From: JACRIM01 sp038042195
GTDB taxonomy: Bacteria > Planctomycetota > Phycisphaerae > UBA1845 > UTPLA1
Direction of reading: 5' to 3'
NCBI GenBank assembly: GCA_038042195.1
Contig: JBBTET010000021.1
Location: 1 to 64,000, forward strand
DNA: 64,000 nt
Part shown: positions 17,676 to 26,600 of the stretch, one piece after another
How the letters are laid out: each line of letters begins with the position of its first letter
Position numbering within the stretch: the stretch's first letter is position 1
Notes under the pieces: model-generated
Database searches by the model: none
What the model was told of the DNA's origin: nothing
What the model saw: the letters and a program-made list of their open reading frames with translations, nothing else
Made by a program: the position numbers and the translations under genes

Positions 17676-18347
17676 TCACCCGCGAAACCCCGCCGCGCCC
17701 ACCAGTGGAACGAAGCGAACCCGGATCAGGTTCGTTTCCAAATACCGCGAGCCGCGCCGCTCGACCAGCACCAGCCGTTGAACCCCCTCCTCGCCCACCG
17801 GCAGCACCATTCGACCGCCATCAGCGAGCTGGTCCAATAGCGCAGACGGAATGCTCGGCGCTGCGGCGGTCATCATGATTCGGTCGTACGGCGCAAACTG
17901 CGGCGCACCAACACTGCCATCGCCGACCAAAAACGTCAACCGCATCGGCGACTCCGGCGAGAGTCGAGCCATGGCGGACACCGATAGTTCGGCGATCCGT
18001 TCAATGGTGATGACACACTCCGACAACATCGAAAGAATGGCCGTTTGATAGCCCGTCCCCGTGCCGACCTCGAGCACGCGATGCGTCGGCCCGACCGCCA
18101 ACATCTCCGACATATACGCCACGATGTACGGCTGCGAAATCGTTTGCTGATGCCCAACCGACAGCGCCCGATCGTCGTAGGCCTGCTCTGACAACTCGTC
18201 GGAGACGAAATCCTCACGACGCACCGACCGCATCGCCGCAAGTAGGCGTGGCTCGCGAATGCCCCGGGCCACAAGCTGAGCCTCGACCATCTCGTGCCGC
18301 TCGGCACTGCGATCCGCTGCCCTGATGCTGAAATAGGGGGCCATCAT
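17676..18347 (-). CDS. pcm: Protein-L-isoaspartate O-methyltransferase
   Basis: The enzyme repairs isoaspartyl residues in aged proteins using S-adenosylmethionine. The 223-residue protein has the usual family signatures: VRREDFVSDELSEQAYDDRALSVG, the TISQPYIVAYM segment with the conserved Ser, the SAM motif VLEVGTGTGYQTAIL, and the VLPVGEEG region near the end. It lies 135 bp upstream of htrA on the same strand, which fits a joint protein-maintenance role, though co-transcription is not shown. Confidence 0.93.
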   Translation of the reverse strand: MMAPYFSIRAADRSAERHEMVEAQLVARGIREPRLLAAMRSVRREDFVSDELSEQAYDDRALSVGHQQTISQPYIVAYMSEMLAVGPTHRVLEVGTGTGYQTAILSMLSECVITIERIAELSVSAMARLSPESPMRLTFLVGDGSVGAPQFAPYDRIMMTAAAPSIPSALLDQLADGGRMVLPVGEEGVQRLVLVERRGSRYLETNLIRVRFVPLVGAAGFRG

Positions 18348-18426
18348 GAACGTAGTCCCTTATTGGACCAGTGCTTATGAATCTTAGCACAGAGGCCGTG
18401 AGAATGCACCGCACAAGGCCGATAGA

Positions 18427-19104
18427 ATGGGTATCGTATTCATAGTCCCGGACGTGGGACAGGCGTGGGAGTCGCTCAGCTTGCCAAACAGAAAAAGACA
18501 ATCCATAGCGATGCACTCGGCACTCGCACTCCTCGCACTCAACGGCCTTGCCTGCCAGGATCAGCAGAATCTGCCGCTCGGACCCAGCGACGCACAAGAC
18601 CCACAATCACTCGCCGCGCGTCTGCTCTTCGCCGACGCTTGCCGCGACATTGCCAACAAGTCCACCGCCGCACGCGACCTCCTCCGCGCCATCAACGCCG
18701 AACGGGCAAAGGCCAAGCTCCCCACGCTCAAACCAAACGACACGCTCACCCTCATCTCCGAGTTCTACGCCTGCCGTCTCGTCGAGGGTGACTTCTTCTC
18801 ACACGTCGATCCATTCGATGGCTCCACCGTCGACCGCCGCGCCTCTGACTTTGGCTACCCCTTCCTGAAAATCGGCGAGAACCTCGCCGCCGGCCAGCGC
18901 GACGCCGAGCAGACCCTCCTCGAATGGCTCAACTCCCCCGGCCACAAAGCCAACATCCTAGACCCCTCTTACACCGATGTGGGTGTCGCCATCAAAGAAG
19001 GCACCAAGTCCGGCCCCTTCTGGGTCCTCGAATTCGGCCGCCCCATCACCGCCGGCGACGAAATTCAAACTACGGCCCCAACCTCAACCCGCCCCACCGA
19101 TTAA
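18427..19104 (+). CDS. Secreted CAP/SCP-domain protein
   Basis: The 225-residue protein has an N-terminal hydrophobic stretch ending NGLAC, a possible weak lipobox, then a CAP domain: INAERAKAKLPTL, the HVDPFDG segment with a metal-binding-type His, FGYPFLKIGENLAAG and LEWLNSPGHKANIL followed by YTDVGVAI. Bacterial CAP proteins are secreted and mostly of unknown function. The ATG at 18427 has AAGG upstream, though the signal-like sequence begins about 20 residues later. It precedes a CsgG-like gene by 82 bp on the same strand. Confidence 0.82.
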   Translation: MGIVFIVPDVGQAWESLSLPNRKRQSIAMHSALALLALNGLACQDQQNLPLGPSDAQDPQSLAARLLFADACRDIANKSTAARDLLRAINAERAKAKLPTLKPNDTLTLISEFYACRLVEGDFFSHVDPFDGSTVDRRASDFGYPFLKIGENLAAGQRDAEQTLLEWLNSPGHKANILDPSYTDVGVAIKEGTKSGPFWVLEFGRPITAGDEIQTTAPTSTRPTD

Positions 19105-19186
19105 CCAAACCGCCGTCGCCGGGTCCATGCAGTATGCTATTTCCACCGCGCCTCAGCCGCGCGCCTTGCTTCTCACAGGAGACGAC

Positions 19187-20386
19187 ATGATTCGCAGCCT
19201 CATTCGCCATTCAATATGCCCAACCCTCCTCCTCATTGCCGTTGCGGGCGGTTGCTTCCTGCCGCAAGTCGCCCTGGCCAAGGAAAAGCAGGTTGTAACC
19301 GTCTCCTATGTCCTTCGCCCCGACAAGCCTCTCCCGGCCGACCTAAAGACCGTCGCCGTCATGGATGCAGGCGTCGAAAGCACCGATGGCGTGAAGGGTA
19401 ACCTGCGCAGCAAGAAGTGGTCAGCCATCGCCGCCGAAATGATCGAGGCCATGCTGCAAGGCCCCGAGGGCGATGCCGCGCTCACCGTCGTGCAACGCAG
19501 AGCAACGAAGAAGATTCTCGACGAGCAGGACCTCAAGCTCGCCGGCATCGTCGAAGGAGACTCAGCAACCCAGGTCGGCAAGCTGCTCGCCGTGAGCGGA
19601 CTCATCATGAGCAAGATCGACATCCGCGTGGACACCCGAAAACAAACGAAGGAGACCATCGACTGGACTCGCCTGCTCGGTCAGAGTGGTTTGGCAGGCG
19701 GCCCGCGCCGCGATCCAAGACTCCGACCGATGCCGGGCGGACCGCGCGAAGGCAATCCCTATCGCCAGCCGCGAAGGTCGCCGCTTGGAAATGGGCCGGG
19801 CGATCTGCCGACAAAAACCATTGAGGAAATCAGTCGGTCACTCACGGTGCAATGCTCGTTCGCCCTGGTCGACGCGGCCACGGGCCGGAGCATCGTGCAG
19901 TTCTCGCCGCCGGTCTATCAGAAGACCGACAAGGCCAAACCCAACTTCCTCTTCGGCGGCTGCATCGATGAGGCTGACCTCGACCCCGTCGATCTTTTCA
20001 TCGGTGAATTGGTCGAGAGAGCGGCGAGGGAGTTCACGGGGATGCTCGCGCCGACGCGAGTGAGTTACACCTGCGAGATCATTGGTCGTGGCAAGGAAGG
20101 CGAGGCGGCGATTCGTGCGATTCGCGCCGATGATTTCGCAAATGCAGTTCGACTCTTCGAGGCCTCCCATCAGGACGACCCCAAGGAAGACCAGACGGTG
20201 TTTGCCCTCGCCGTGACCTGTGAGTTGGCCGAAGATTATCCGCGCGCCTTGGAAAACTATCGCAAGGTCTGCTCGATGCCCAAAGTCGATGACGAAGATC
20301 TTGTCGTGTATCTGGCCGCGAAAGATCGGTTGGCGACCCACATCGGGCGGATTGCCTTGACAAAGGTGTTAAAACCGGGCGATTAG
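19187..20386 (+). CDS. CsgG-like secreted protein
   Basis: A signal peptide (LLLIAVAGGCFLPQVALA) leads the 400-residue protein; AGGC could be a lipobox or ALA a type I cleavage site. The next 170 residues resemble the CsgG/TolB-N fold: KTVAVMDAG, a conserved ALTVVQRRATKKILDEQD helix, and DSATQVGKLLAVSGLI. A Pro/Gly/Arg linker interrupts it, then FALVDAATGRSIVQF. The C-terminal 100 residues look like a TPR pair. CsgG forms the curli pore, but no curli genes are present, so only a fold-level call is justified. AGGAG precedes the ATG. Its stop overlaps the convergent hisH-like gene by 4 bp. Confidence 0.65.
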   Translation: MIRSLIRHSICPTLLLIAVAGGCFLPQVALAKEKQVVTVSYVLRPDKPLPADLKTVAVMDAGVESTDGVKGNLRSKKWSAIAAEMIEAMLQGPEGDAALTVVQRRATKKILDEQDLKLAGIVEGDSATQVGKLLAVSGLIMSKIDIRVDTRKQTKETIDWTRLLGQSGLAGGPRRDPRLRPMPGGPREGNPYRQPRRSPLGNGPGDLPTKTIEEISRSLTVQCSFALVDAATGRSIVQFSPPVYQKTDKAKPNFLFGGCIDEADLDPVDLFIGELVERAAREFTGMLAPTRVSYTCEIIGRGKEGEAAIRAIRADDFANAVRLFEASHQDDPKEDQTVFALAVTCELAEDYPRALENYRKVCSMPKVDDEDLVVYLAAKDRLATHIGRIALTKVLKPGD

Positions 20387-21012
20387 TTTGAGGCAAGGCG
20401 GGTGAACGCGGACAGCACTTTCAATCCCGCGTCGCCCGACTCTTCCGGGAGGAACTCGACGCCCATCAGGTTCGCCTGCTGCACGGCTGCGGAGAACTCG
20501 ACGTTATGACGGGCGCGCGCCCCAATGACGGAATCGTCCAACGGCTCGGCGTGGAAGGCATGGTCAAAGTAGAAAGTCTCGCCACTGTTCATGCCAACGA
20601 ATAATGGGAATCCGTTCGTCCATTGAACCGGGCTGAACCCCAAGTGACGATTCGAGGCATTTGCAATCGGCGAATACCCGGCGGATTGAAACGCCGCGAC
20701 CTTGCCGTGAACGAGTCCGAGGCCGGTGTGCTGACCCTCTTCATAACTGACATCGAACAGCAGATGCATGCCCTGCCCGATGCCAAGCACGGGGCGACCG
20801 GCATCCACGGCGTGAAAGATCGGTCGCAACATGCCGCGATCGCGCAAGGTTCGAATAGCCCTGGGAAAGGAATCGCACGCCGGAAGAATGATCTTGGAGG
20901 CACGTTCGAGTCGGTCGATGGAATTGACGAGCACACTATCCGCGCCGAGATCATCGAGCGCCTTTTTCAGGTTCACCGTCCGGCTGGATTCGTAGTCGAC
21001 AATAGCAATCAT
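20383..21012 (-). CDS. HisH-like amidotransferase lacking its nucleophile
   Basis: This 209-residue protein aligns over its length with HisH, the glutaminase subunit of imidazole glycerol phosphate synthase (MIAIVDY start, VLGIGQGMHLLF, FYFDHAFHAEP, GVEFLPEESGDAG). The nucleophile motif GICLG has become GIGQG, so the Cys is replaced by Gly79, and the HPE motif has become LPE, so the catalytic His is also lost. It should not hydrolyse glutamine. No other his gene is nearby. It may be a regulatory or scaffolding paralogue. A true hisH would be expected elsewhere in the genome. Confidence 0.75.
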   Translation of the reverse strand: MIAIVDYESSRTVNLKKALDDLGADSVLVNSIDRLERASKIILPACDSFPRAIRTLRDRGMLRPIFHAVDAGRPVLGIGQGMHLLFDVSYEEGQHTGLGLVHGKVAAFQSAGYSPIANASNRHLGFSPVQWTNGFPLFVGMNSGETFYFDHAFHAEPLDDSVIGARARHNVEFSAAVQQANLMGVEFLPEESGDAGLKVLSAFTRLASN

Positions 21013-21061
21013 GCGTGGTCTCTACTATATCACTATATCGTACCGTGCGGCGCGTGGAATT

Positions 21062-21092
21062 GAAAAAGCCCGCGGGAGGTCTTCCCGCGGGC
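21062..21092 (-). terminator. Rho-independent terminator of the ompA-like gene
   Basis: A perfect 10-bp stem (GCCCGCGGGA with its complement, 21068-21092) encloses a 5-nt loop. On the minus strand it is followed directly by TTTTT (21067-21063). It lies 55 bp downstream of the OmpA stop codon. Confidence 0.85.
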
Positions 21093-21147
21093 CATTTGTT
21101 CGCGTTGGTTCAACGAGGGTGCGGCAAGCCACCCTCTGTTCGATTTC

Positions 21148-21858
21148 TTATTCGTCGCTGTTCTTGCTGCTCTTGGTCATCGTGGATTCGGCCAGGCCCG
21201 ACTTCCGCTTGACGGCGTAGAACTCGACACGACGATTCTGGCTGCGATTCTTCTCGGCGTTGTTGTTTGGGGTCTTCGGGCGGTGCTCGCCGCAGTTGGC
21301 TTGAACAAGCGTCTCGTAACCAACACCGGCCTCATGCAACGCACGGACCGCAGTCAACGAGCGATGGGCACCGAGTTCCCAATTGTCCTTCCACTTGCTC
21401 TTCTTGATCGGCTGATCGTCGGTGTGGCCGAACACATAGATGTCGCGATCAGCGAAGCGCGAGCGAAGCTCGGAGGCGATCTGCTGCAGCTTGGCGCGAC
21501 CACCGGCGGTCAGGTCGGCCTTGCCCGCTTCAAAGAGGACCGAGCCGGGAACGGAGAGGAAATCAAAGCTGTTGAAGGCGGTCCACTCGCCGTCCTTGGC
21601 CTTGGAACCGGCATTGCGGGCTTCGGCAAGGGCGCGATTCAGTTGATCGATGGTGCCCTTGGCGTCACCCTCGCGGACCATGCCGTCCTGCAACAGACGA
21701 TCCTTGTCTTCAAGGTCCTTTTTGAGCTGATCGTTTTCAGCGGTGAGGTCTTCGATCTTCTTGGTCTTGGCGTCGGGGCCGCAACCCGTCAAGGTGACGG
21801 CGAAGAAAAGAGCCGTAAGCGGCAGAAGCGCCAAGAACCTGCGTGTCATCCGTGTCAT
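21148..21858 (-). CDS. OmpA/MotB-type peptidoglycan-binding lipoprotein
   Basis: The 236-residue protein starts with a lipoprotein signal ending TLTGC, followed by a coiled coil of about 60 residues (IEDLTAENDQLKKDLEDKD), then an OmpA C-terminal domain with FEAGKADL, IYVFGHTDDQP, the ELGAHRSLTAVRAL helix and NRRVEF. It should sit in the outer membrane or periplasm and bind peptidoglycan. The ATG at 21858 has GGAGGA eight bases upstream. It is a single gene with its own terminator. Confidence 0.92.
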   Translation of the reverse strand: MTRMTRRFLALLPLTALFFAVTLTGCGPDAKTKKIEDLTAENDQLKKDLEDKDRLLQDGMVREGDAKGTIDQLNRALAEARNAGSKAKDGEWTAFNSFDFLSVPGSVLFEAGKADLTAGGRAKLQQIASELRSRFADRDIYVFGHTDDQPIKKSKWKDNWELGAHRSLTAVRALHEAGVGYETLVQANCGEHRPKTPNNNAEKNRSQNRRVEFYAVKRKSGLAESTMTKSSKNSDE

Positions 21859-22049
21859 GGTGTGTTCCTCCAATGGTTGAACGTCGCGAACTGTCATGTC
21901 GACTTGACGGCACGCGACCTGCATGCAATCAAGACATGGGGATATATATTACAGCGAAGTGAAAACGTCAATAGAGAACGGTGTGAATGGTTCGAAAAGT
22001 CCTGATGGGGGTGTGAATTATCGCCGTGACGGTGCAGCCGGATTGCTCC

Positions 22050-22418
22050 TCAAGGCTGTGATTTTTCGTCTCCCAGGGCGCGGCGGAGCTTGTCATAGAT
22101 GCGGCGTTCCCGTTCGTCGAGCGTTTGCTTCAGTTTCTCCTGTTCGGCAAGTCGGTCGGTCAGCTCACGCTCCTTGCGAAGCTCCACCCACTCGGCCCAC
22201 ACCCGGCGCGTCTTCGTCAGAAGCCAGAAAGACAGGATGGAAACGACGCTGGTCGCACCCATTAGCCAAAGCGTCGATACCTCGACGGCACTGGCACCCG
22301 GCCAGAAGTTAGTCTTATGGTTCCGATTCATAAACACGATCACGGCGACGGCGACAAACACGATGCAAAGGACCGTAACCTTGGCGTGGACAACGAATTG
22401 GCGAAAACCAGAGGCCAT
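22050..22418 (-). CDS. Small two-helix membrane protein with coiled-coil tail (LapA-like)
   Basis: The 122-residue protein has two membrane helices (TVLCIVFVAVAVIVFM and LWLMGATSVVSILSFWLL) joined by a short loop, then a charged helical tail (DRLAEQEKLKQTLDERERRI). This layout resembles LapA/DUF1049 proteins, but no diagnostic motif is clear. Its ATG lies 3 bp after the stop of the prepilin peptidase gene, so the two are co-transcribed. Confidence 0.6.
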   Translation of the reverse strand: MASGFRQFVVHAKVTVLCIVFVAVAVIVFMNRNHKTNFWPGASAVEVSTLWLMGATSVVSILSFWLLTKTRRVWAEWVELRKERELTDRLAEQEKLKQTLDERERRIYDKLRRALGDEKSQP

Positions 22419-22421
22419 CAG

Positions 22422-23855
22422 TCAATCTCCGAATCCGTGACCCGGCTGACCACTAATCACAGCCCAGACGAACCACCCAAGCGGGCTAAAGAACGTCGTT
22501 AGCGGGGAAAGCAGCCACAGGCTCACTAAGGCACCGAGGGAAAGCCACGGCCCAAACGGAATCGCCCGACTGGTCTTCTTGAAACTCGTGGCCAGCACAC
22601 CGACGAGCGCCAGAATCGAAGACACCAGGAAGCCGACCAGAACCAGCCACAATCCCCCAACCGCCCCGATGGACGCCATGATGAAAATGTCCCCGCTGCC
22701 GAAAGCCTCTTTGCCGAAGGCGAGGGTGCCAAGAATGCGGACTGCCCACCCAACGGCGGCAGCAAGAATCCCAGCGGCAAGTGCATGAAGTCCGCCGGCG
22801 GCGTGGGAGGACCATTCCCCTTGAAACGCCTTCACAGTCAATAGAGTCTTCCAGCTATGACCGACATGGCCACCGTAGCGGAGCCATGCCAGTGCGACTG
22901 CTCCAGCGACAAGCGCAGGCAGAAAGCTCGCCAACTCGCGCATGGCCATCGCCCGGGCCAAGGGTCGCTCTCGCTCAAGGTCGTCGACAATCTGCACATC
23001 GGATTCCCTGCTCTCCAGTGAGGCAAGGATCAAAATGAGTAAGAGCACGCCGGACCCGACGATGGCACGCTGACCGGCAGGTGGAATGGCAATATGAAAG
23101 CCGACGCTAGGGGCCAACGCCTGCCATGCACTGAGTCCGACAACGATAGTCACCAATAACAGAACAGGAATCGGCTGGAATCGCCACGGCGGCTGGATGA
23201 GCACGGGAGCAGGGTCGCTTCGGATGGTTGGTTCAGGCGGCACCGTGGGATCATGATTGGGTGGTGCGGCCGGTTTTTGAAATGGCAGCGACACGAGCCA
23301 ACCCACGCCCATCGCCAATCCGATGCCGCAGAGGGCCGGGGGCAGCAGCGTTGCGTTTTGGTCGCCACCAGCGGGCAGCCCTCGAATCGCATGACAAATG
23401 ACAGCCACCACGATGGCCACCACCGGTATCTGAATGTGGATGGAATATGTCTCAAGGTCCATCGCGGAGCTGGCGAGCAGTCCCGCAAACAGAAACAACG
23501 CCGCGACAACCATCGGCCAGTCATTCGCCATCAAACCGCCACCCGGTATGACCTTTGCAACGACGATGGCATCCCAAATCAAAACGAACAAGAGCGCGGT
23601 GGCCGCTTCGACGACGGGGTACATGGTGGAAATGGGGGATTTGCAATCACGACATCGGCCGCCCAGGAAAAGCCACCCCAGAATAGGAATGTTGCACTGC
23701 GGTGGAATGCGTTTCTCGCACGTCGGACAGAAGGACCATCGCGGCTTCGAAATGGATAGCCCAATGGGAAGCCGATAGATCACCACATTCAGGAAACTGC
23801 CGACGCAGGCCCCTAACAGTAGTACCGGTATGATGCCGAGCGAAGCGATGTCCAC
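22422..23855 (-). CDS. pilD: Prepilin peptidase with large insertion
   Basis: This is a type IV prepilin leader peptidase and N-methyltransferase. The start is typical: GACVGSFLNVVIYRLP, then two CxxC pairs (CPTC, CRDC) for zinc. The catalytic aspartates are likely in SSAMDLET and in GSGDIFIMASIGA, the GxGD motif. At 477 residues it is far longer than usual (about 250-290) because roughly 200 residues with extra helices lie between the two aspartate regions. It implies type IV pilins or a type II secretion system elsewhere in the genome. Confidence 0.88.
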   Translation of the reverse strand: MDIASLGIIPVLLLGACVGSFLNVVIYRLPIGLSISKPRWSFCPTCEKRIPPQCNIPILGWLFLGGRCRDCKSPISTMYPVVEAATALLFVLIWDAIVVAKVIPGGGLMANDWPMVVAALFLFAGLLASSAMDLETYSIHIQIPVVAIVVAVICHAIRGLPAGGDQNATLLPPALCGIGLAMGVGWLVSLPFQKPAAPPNHDPTVPPEPTIRSDPAPVLIQPPWRFQPIPVLLLVTIVVGLSAWQALAPSVGFHIAIPPAGQRAIVGSGVLLLILILASLESRESDVQIVDDLERERPLARAMAMRELASFLPALVAGAVALAWLRYGGHVGHSWKTLLTVKAFQGEWSSHAAGGLHALAAGILAAAVGWAVRILGTLAFGKEAFGSGDIFIMASIGAVGGLWLVLVGFLVSSILALVGVLATSFKKTSRAIPFGPWLSLGALVSLWLLSPLTTFFSPLGWFVWAVISGQPGHGFGD

Positions 23856-24197
23856 GATGCCCCGACACTACCACGTCAACGCAGATCACGCGAGCGGGCA
23901 CGGCGAGTGAGTGCTGGTACAGTTTGCCGCGGCACAGCCGACTCGGCTGTGTCTTCTATTTCAAACTCGACCAGTACGCGAATGTCGAGGTGCGCCCATC
24001 GGCCGCGAGAACGGTCGATTGTTTGTCCATGGAACGTCGAATCGAATCATCACGGCCGCAAGATCAGCAAGGGATGTGGTCAAATGCTCACGAAACGATT
24101 TGATCGGAGAGGCTGAACCACTATCATGCCGCGTTGGCAGCCCGGCTTGGCCGGGAAACAGGCCACATGGGAAATGTCGACCAGTCAGAGGATCGAG
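23856..24197. other. Gene-free region upstream of the NO reductase
   Basis: No gene is supported. It holds one copy of the nested inverted-repeat element (23911-23977). I found no clear NorR, NnrR or FNR-type site before the reductase. Confidence 0.4.
23911..23977 (+). repeat. Nested inverted-repeat element, copy 1
   Basis: Outer arms GTGCTGGTACAGTTTG (23911-23926) and CAAACTCGACCAGTAC (23962-23977) are complementary at about 13 of 16 positions. They enclose a perfect 9-bp inner palindrome CACAGCCGA/TCGGCTGTG (23933-23951). A second copy with the same spacings lies at 60137-60202. Confidence 0.65.
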
Positions 24198-26420
24198 ATG
24201 AAGCGACTTTGGATATTGTTTGTTCTTGTGTTGGTCGTTTCATTTCTGGTGCTTGGCTGGATCGGAACACGCATCTATCAGGAATCACCTCCCATTGCGG
24301 CGAAGGTGGTCACCCCCGACGGCACAGTCATTATCGACGATGGCATGATTGCAGCCGGACAGAATGTCTGGCAATCGCTGGGCGGCATGGAGGTTGGATC
24401 GATATGGGGACACGGCAGCTACGTCGCTCCTGATTGGACAGCCGATTGGCTACACCGAGAAGCGATCTTCATTCTCAACCGTTGGGCGAGTGCGGAATTC
24501 GGCCTCGATTTTGATCAGCTTAATGAAGAGCAGCAGGCTCAGTTGAGCGGTCGTTTGTCCAAGTTAATGCGGACCAATACCTACGATTCGGCGACTCGGA
24601 CGATCACGCTTGATCCGCTTCGAGCCGCCGCTTTTGAGTCCAACCTGATTCATTACTCCGACGTGTTTGCAAACGGCAAAGTTGACTACGCAATTCCCGC
24701 GGGCGCGGTGACCGACCCGAATCGGCTTCGCCGGCTATCCGCTTTTTTCTTTTGGACCTCGTGGGCTGCATCCACAAATCGACCCAACGATCACATCACA
24801 TACACCAACAACTGGCCCCATGAGCCGTTGGTTGGGAATCGTGCCACGGGCGAATCTGTTGTTTGGACCGGCGTAAGCATCATCATGTTGTTGGCCGGCA
24901 TCTCGGCGATGGCGTGGTGGTATGCGTCTCGTCGTAGCGACGAGGAGGAACCCATCGCACCAGAGTTCGATCCGCTGGGTCGCTGGGAAGCCACGCCCTC
25001 ACAACGGGCGACGGTCAAATATTTCTGGGTCGTGTCGGCTTTGATTCTCGTGCAAATGCTTCTGGGCGTCATCACGGCTCACTATGGTGTCGAGGGAGAT
25101 GGCGTTTACGGATTCCAGCTGTCCAAATGGTTGCCATACAGCGTGACGCGCACTTGGCATGTTCAGATGGGTCTGTTCTGGATTGCCACGGCTTGGTTGG
25201 CAGCAGGGCTATTCATCGGGCCGTTGGTAAGTGAACAGGAACCCAAGGGGCAACGCTTGGGCGTCAACGTGTTGTTTGCGGCTTTGCTTCTCGTGGTAGT
25301 CGGTTCGTTGACGGGCGAATGGATGAGCATCCAGAACAAGATGTCCGACACGGTGTCCTTCTACTTCGGCCATCAAGGGTACGAATATGTAGACCTGGGA
25401 CGGGCGTGGCAGATCGCCTTGTTTGTCGGACTGCTGCTTTGGCTCTTTCTGATGGCACGCGTCTTGCGCCCAGCCTTGCGAAAAAAAGGCGACCAGAAAC
25501 AGCTCGTCGCATTGCTCGGAGTTTCGACAGCCGCCATCGCGCTGTTCTACGGGGCAGGACTTACCTGGGGACAACACACGCATCTCACGATAGTGGAGTA
25601 TTGGCGTTGGTGGGTCGTTCACTTGTGGGTCGAAGGGTTTTTCGAGGTTTTCGCCACCACAGTCATCGCGTTCATTTTCATGCGACTGAATCTGGTTCGA
25701 CCGGGCGTTGCGGCGGCGGCGGCCTTGCTGTCGGCAACCATTTTTCTGTCGGGCGGTATCATCGGAACCTGTCACCATCTGTACTTTTCGGGCACACCGA
25801 CGGTCGCCCTTGCATGGGGTTCGGTCTTCAGTGCCTTGGAAGTTGTCCCGCTTTGTCTGGTTGGGTTTGATGCTATGGAAGATCTGCGGCGGTCGAGAAG
25901 ATCGCCTTGGGTGCAGCGATACAAGTGGCCGATCTATTTTTTCCTTTCAGTGGCCTTCTGGAACATGGTCGGTGCCGGACTATTCGGCTTCATGATCAAC
26001 CCGCCGATAGCCCTGTACTACATGCAGGGTCTAAACACGACGCCGTTGCACGGTCATGCCGCACTGTTCGGCGTGTACGGAATGCTCGGCATTGGCCTGA
26101 TGCTCATCTGCTTGCGTTTTCTGATTCCCGGTCGTGAATGGAAAGATGGCATCCTGCGGTTCTCGTTCTGGTCGTTGAACGGTGGATTGATGGTGATGTG
26201 TGTATTGAGTCTGCTGCCGGTCGGCTTGATGCAGACCTGGGCGTCGGTCGAACACGGCTACTGGTACGCCCGCAGCAGCGAATTTATGCAATCGCCGGTC
26301 GTGCAAAACCTGCGATGGATGCGTGTACCGGGTGACACGGTTTTCTTTCTCGGGGCCGTAGCCCTGGTCGTGTTTGTGGCAGGTTTGAAGACGGGACATT
26401 CGTTCCGAAAAGAACGATAG
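24198..26420 (+). CDS. norZ: Quinol-dependent nitric oxide reductase
   Basis: The single-subunit enzyme reduces NO to N2O with quinol electrons. The 740-residue protein has an N-terminal helix, a hydrophilic domain (GMIAAGQNVWQSLGGMEVGSIWGHGSYVAPDW), and the haem-copper oxidase-like core with the HLWVEGFFEVF segment (FeB ligands and Glu), GTCHHLYFSG, and TTPLHGHAALFGVYG with the haem ligands. The qNor-type N-terminal fusion replaces NorC. The ATG at 24198 has AGAGGA upstream; an ATG at 24174 is possible. No nor accessory genes or regulator are adjacent, which suits NO detoxification or partial denitrification. Confidence 0.92.
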   Translation: MKRLWILFVLVLVVSFLVLGWIGTRIYQESPPIAAKVVTPDGTVIIDDGMIAAGQNVWQSLGGMEVGSIWGHGSYVAPDWTADWLHREAIFILNRWASAEFGLDFDQLNEEQQAQLSGRLSKLMRTNTYDSATRTITLDPLRAAAFESNLIHYSDVFANGKVDYAIPAGAVTDPNRLRRLSAFFFWTSWAASTNRPNDHITYTNNWPHEPLVGNRATGESVVWTGVSIIMLLAGISAMAWWYASRRSDEEEPIAPEFDPLGRWEATPSQRATVKYFWVVSALILVQMLLGVITAHYGVEGDGVYGFQLSKWLPYSVTRTWHVQMGLFWIATAWLAAGLFIGPLVSEQEPKGQRLGVNVLFAALLLVVVGSLTGEWMSIQNKMSDTVSFYFGHQGYEYVDLGRAWQIALFVGLLLWLFLMARVLRPALRKKGDQKQLVALLGVSTAAIALFYGAGLTWGQHTHLTIVEYWRWWVVHLWVEGFFEVFATTVIAFIFMRLNLVRPGVAAAAALLSATIFLSGGIIGTCHHLYFSGTPTVALAWGSVFSALEVVPLCLVGFDAMEDLRRSRRSPWVQRYKWPIYFFLSVAFWNMVGAGLFGFMINPPIALYYMQGLNTTPLHGHAALFGVYGMLGIGLMLICLRFLIPGREWKDGILRFSFWSLNGGLMVMCVLSLLPVGLMQTWASVEHGYWYARSSEFMQSPVVQNLRWMRVPGDTVFFLGAVALVVFVAGLKTGHSFRKER

Positions 26421-26600
26421 TTCCTTACGGAGTCAGTATTCGGCTCTTCGAGTTGCTTTTTGCGTCAAGGATGGATGACCGAAGGCTCCACTCACGCAGG
26501 GCTACCACGCCCCGGCCGACTTTGAAGCCAATGGCAAGTTCATTTAACCCCGTGTCTACTAAACATGGGGAAGGTCACACAGCCGCGAAAGCGTGCAGTT

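Noticed and set aside
26552..26574. Hairpin CCCCGTGT/ACATGGGG between norZ and aroK as a terminator
   Set aside because: One stem pair is only a G-T match and neither side has a proper T-run; too weak to call.
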